From: RCIO01 sp965232405
GTDB taxonomy: Bacteria; Pseudomonadota; Alphaproteobacteria; Rhizobiales; Rhizobiaceae
Assembly (NCBI GenBank): GCA_965232405.1
Contig: OZ246966.1
Location: 3,162,001-3,226,000, forward strand
DNA: 64,000 nucleotides
Direction: 5' to 3'
The position numbers and the translations under genes were made by a program. The notes under the pieces are model-generated. The model was not told the origin of the DNA. It was given only the letters and a program-made list of their open reading frames with translations, and searched no databases. Every line of letters starts with the position of its first letter. The first letter of the stretch is position 1. Positions 61,726 to 64,000 of the stretch are shown piece after piece.

Positions 61726-62487
61726 ATGGAATGGCGCGACGAGGGAATCATTCTCGGCACCCGCAAGCATGGCGAAACCAGCGCCATACTTGAGGTGATG
61801 ACGCGCGATCACGGCCGCCATCTCGGCCTCGTGCGCGGCGGCCGCTCGCGCAAATTGCAGCCGCTTCTTCAGCCCGGCAACGAGGTCGAACTGCACTGGC
61901 GCGCACGCCTCGACGAGCATCTCGGCATGTTCGTCGTCGAGGGCCGCGAACTCAATGCCGCGCGTCTTTTCGAGAGTTCGGCCGCCGTCTATGGCCTGCA
62001 ATTGATGGCGGCGCATCTGCGTCTCCTGCCCGAGCGCGATCCGCACCGCCGTCTCTACGAGACGCTGAAGCTCATCATTTCCCACCTGGACGATCAGCTT
62101 TCGGCTGGCGAGCTGCTAATCCGCTTCGAGCTTTCGCTGCTGGACGATCTGGGCTTCGGGCTCGACCTGTCCCGTTGCGCGGCAAGCGGCGTGAACGAGG
62201 AACTGACCTACGTTTCACCCAAGACCGGACGCGCCGTGTCGCGGCAGGCCGGCGAGCCCTGGCATGACAAGCTTCTGGCGTTACCGGCGTTTCTTGGACC
62301 AGGCGCCGGCCGCCCGGCAGATCAGGCCGCGATCGATCAGGCGTTCCGGCTGACCGGCTATTTCTTTGCCCGCCACGTTTATGAGCCGCGTGGGCTGACG
62401 GAGCCTGAAGCGCGAACCGGTTTCATCGCCGCTGTGCGGCGTCATGCGGCCGCGCCGGCTGCACAGATGGGAGGCGACGCCGCATGA
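61726..62487 (+). CDS. recO: DNA repair protein RecO
   Basis: Loads RecA with RecR on single-stranded DNA in recombinational repair. The 253-residue protein begins MEWRDEGIILGTRKHGETSA, the OB-fold start, with HGRHLGLVRGGRSRKLQPLL, followed by the helical domain (GELLIRFELSLLDDLGFGLD). Proteobacterial length. It overlaps the thioesterase gene by 4 bases (ATGA). Confidence 0.96.
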   Translation: MEWRDEGIILGTRKHGETSAILEVMTRDHGRHLGLVRGGRSRKLQPLLQPGNEVELHWRARLDEHLGMFVVEGRELNAARLFESSAAVYGLQLMAAHLRLLPERDPHRRLYETLKLIISHLDDQLSAGELLIRFELSLLDDLGFGLDLSRCAASGVNEELTYVSPKTGRAVSRQAGEPWHDKLLALPAFLGPGAGRPADQAAIDQAFRLTGYFFARHVYEPRGLTEPEARTGFIAAVRRHAAAPAAQMGGDAA

Positions 62488-63014
62488 GCAGAATGAGCGA
62501 AGTCGAAATCTACCCAGGTTATGTTTCGCGGCGTGGTGTCGGCACGATCCCGCAGGAGGACCTGCTCAAATACTCAGGGCTGGAGCTGCTGCAGCGCGTC
62601 GCCGACGGCACCTATCCCGCAGCGCCCATCGGCGGCCAGTTGGGATTTGCCCTACACGAGGTGTCGGAGGGCAGAGCGGTCTTCCGCGGCATGGCCGACG
62701 AGCGTCATCTGAACCCGCTGGGCGGCGTGCATGGCGGCTGGACGGCGACAATCATGGATTCCGCGCTGGCCTGCTGCGTGCAGACCCTGCTGGCAAAGGG
62801 CGAGGCCTACACGACCGCCGAGTTCAAGGTGAACCTTATCCGCCCGATCACGACGCAGACCGGGCTGGTGGAGTGCGTCGGCACCGTGGTCCACAAGGGC
62901 CGCACGACAGCCGTTTCGGAGGCCTCGCTGCGCGACACGAACGGCAAACTCCTGGCTTTCGGCACGGAGACCTGCTCGATCTTTCCGATGCAGGACCTGA
63001 TCGCGCGGCGCTAG
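62484..63014 (+). CDS. PaaI-family acyl-CoA thioesterase
   Basis: A 176-residue hot-dog-fold thioesterase: HLNPLGGVHGGWTATIMDSA carries the catalytic loop and helix, TAEFKVNLIRPITTQTGLVE and SEASLRDTNGKLLAFGTETC continue the fold. It should hydrolyse acyl-CoA, perhaps aromatic. ATG 62484 overlaps the recO stop and so is translationally coupled. Its last codons lie in the first copy of the 21-base tandem repeat. Confidence 0.85.
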   Translation: MSRMSEVEIYPGYVSRRGVGTIPQEDLLKYSGLELLQRVADGTYPAAPIGGQLGFALHEVSEGRAVFRGMADERHLNPLGGVHGGWTATIMDSALACCVQTLLAKGEAYTTAEFKVNLIRPITTQTGLVECVGTVVHKGRTTAVSEASLRDTNGKLLAFGTETCSIFPMQDLIARR

Positions 63015-63051
63015 GGCCTATTCGGCCGCCGCTAGGGCCTATTCGGCCGCC
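63010..63051. repeat. Two tandem 21-base units at gene ends
   Basis: GCTAGGGCCTATTCGGCCGC plus C occurs twice head to tail (63010-63030 and 63031-63051). The thioesterase stop lies in the first copy and the convergent MFS stop in the second. It is a small duplication of the shared gene ends that leaves both reading frames intact. Confidence 0.85.
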
Positions 63052-64000
63052 GCAACCTGCGGCCGGTCGACCGGCTTTTCCGCGATCGGCCAGTGGACGA
63101 TCGCCGCGAACAGGCCAAGCAGGACACCCAACCACCAGACGGGATCGTAGCTGCCCATCTGGTCATAGAGGTAGCCGCCCAGCCACACACCGAGGAACGA
63201 GCCGATCTGGTGTGACAGGAAGACGATGCCGCCCAGCATGCCGAGATGACGGGTGCCGAACATGATCGCCACCAGCGCATTGGTTGGCGGCACGGTGGAA
63301 AGCCACAACAGCCCCATCAGCACTGAGAAGATGACGACGCTGGCCGGCGTCTGCGGCAACAACAGGAACGCCGTCACCAGGATCGAGCGGCCGAGATAAA
63401 TCCATACAAGCAGCATCGGCTTGGAATAGCGCTGTCCGACAATGCCGGAGGAAAGCGAGCCGATGATGTTGAAGAAGCCGATCAGCGCCAGCGCAATCAC
63501 GGCATAGCGCGCGTCGATGCCGATATCGGAAATGTAGGCCGGGAAATGCGCGGTGATGAAGGCGACCTGGAAGCCGCAAACGAAGAAACCCGAAACCAGA
63601 AGCACGTAGCTCCTGTGTGCGAAGGCTTCGCAAAGCGCGTTTGCAACCGTCTGGTTTGCGTTCGCTTCCTGTATCTTGCCGGTAGCCGAATTGCCCGTCA
63701 GCGGCACGGCCAGCACCGGGATGATGAGCATCAGCACGCTCATGACGATGAGCGAATCATACCAGCCGACATAATCGATCAGGCCCTGTGAGAGCGGCGC
63801 GAAAAGGAACATTCCTGCCGACCCCGCGGCCGTGCCCAATCCGAAGACGAGGCTTCGCTTTTCGGCGGGCGTATTGCGGGCGAAGGCCGCGAGCACGATG
63901 CCGAAAGAGCCCGCAGCGACACCGAGACCCACCAGCACGCCGCCGCCGATATGCAGAAGCGCCGGCGTTGGCGCTATCGCCATCAAATAGAGTCCCGCCG
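63039..64000 (-). CDS. MFS transporter, partial (N terminus beyond the window)
   Basis: The visible 320 codons, open to the window edge, encode about nine transmembrane helices of a major-facilitator permease. Examples are GGGVLVGLGVAAGSFGIVLA, VFGLGTAAGSAGMFLFAPLS, and LGMLGGIVFLSHQIGSFLGV, WLGG. The missing N terminus should hold the remaining helices of a roughly 400-residue protein. An AKRSLVFGL-type loop and the helix pattern resemble the NreB/YfkF-like group, but substrate cannot be told. It converges with the thioesterase gene. Confidence 0.8.
   Translation of the reverse strand, partial: AGLYLMAIAPTPALLHIGGGVLVGLGVAAGSFGIVLAAFARNTPAEKRSLVFGLGTAAGSAGMFLFAPLSQGLIDYVGWYDSLIVMSVLMLIIPVLAVPLTGNSATGKIQEANANQTVANALCEAFAHRSYVLLVSGFFVCGFQVAFITAHFPAYISDIGIDARYAVIALALIGFFNIIGSLSSGIVGQRYSKPMLLVWIYLGRSILVTAFLLLPQTPASVVIFSVLMGLLWLSTVPPTNALVAIMFGTRHLGMLGGIVFLSHQIGSFLGVWLGGYLYDQMGSYDPVWWLGVLLGLFAAIVHWPIAEKPVDRPQVAAAE

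Noticed and set aside
63010..63051. Possible attachment site or regulatory iteron
   Set aside because: Only two units, both embedded in gene ends; a simple local duplication explains it.

Overview
The window is a G+C-rich, densely coded chromosomal segment from an alphaproteobacterium, most probably a Rhizobiales member close to Mesorhizobium and other Phyllobacteriaceae. This rests on the glnE/PleC-type kinase pair, the rpoZ-rsh-acpS-lepB-rnc-era-recO block, a RopA/Omp2-type porin, a TorF-type outer-membrane protein and many small families typical of rhizobia (DUF2147, DUF922, CreA, MmyB-type XRE regulator). The genus is an inference, because no rRNA is present.

Layout. Bases 1-3605 hold glnE, preceded by what looks like the last codons of a sensor kinase and followed by a start-less EF-hand remnant. 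Bases 3668-11272 carry a PleC-like kinase, aminopeptidase N and an orphan molybdenum-hydroxylase large subunit. Bases 11318-16522 hold accessory transporters, two regulator/target pairs with visible palindromic operators, and a clusterless-looking uracil-DNA glycosylase. Bases 16612-20892 carry ETF-ubiquinone oxidoreductase (with a LiuR-like palindrome in its promoter), a diacylglycerol-kinase-like protein and AMP nucleosidase. Bases 21020-23251 are a run of small secreted proteins plus a Sel1-like protein.

Bases 23276-40248 are a leucine-catabolism region broken into two parts. The methylcrotonyl-CoA carboxylase alpha subunit lies at 23276-25231. The carboxylase beta subunit, an NAD(P)H/FMN-type reductase, isovaleryl-CoA dehydrogenase and a TetR regulator form a minus-strand operon at 36072-40248. 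Between them lie a DMT transporter, a hydrolase, a complete TRAP transporter whose small permease has an unusual N-terminal TM2/coiled-coil extension, several small genes, hairpin-rich spacers and one clearly A+T-rich gene (33591-34874). That gene encodes a PD-(D/E)XK nuclease-like domain joined to an ImmA/IrrE-type metallopeptidase. It is the best candidate here for an undescribed, possibly defensive, system.

Bases 40345-48007 hold a MarR-GNAT fusion with its own operator, a HisC-like aminotransferase, a beta-lactamase-fold hydrolase, two outer-membrane protein genes (each with a strong terminator) on either side of a decayed tyrosine recombinase, and tRNA-Ser(GCU). From 48179 to the end the content is mostly housekeeping: a lytic transglycosylase, dapA, smpB, a free-standing proteasome-like hydrolase, a NYN-domain protein coupled to a type-5-like uracil-DNA glycosylase, rpoZ-rsh, and the acpS-lepB-rnc-era-recO-thioesterase operon. 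An MFS transporter runs off the right edge.

Functionally, isovaleryl-CoA dehydrogenase passes electrons through ETF to the ETF-ubiquinone oxidoreductase encoded here. The two carboxylase subunits carry out the next committed steps of leucine breakdown. The enoyl-CoA hydratase and HMG-CoA lyase needed to finish the pathway are not in the window.
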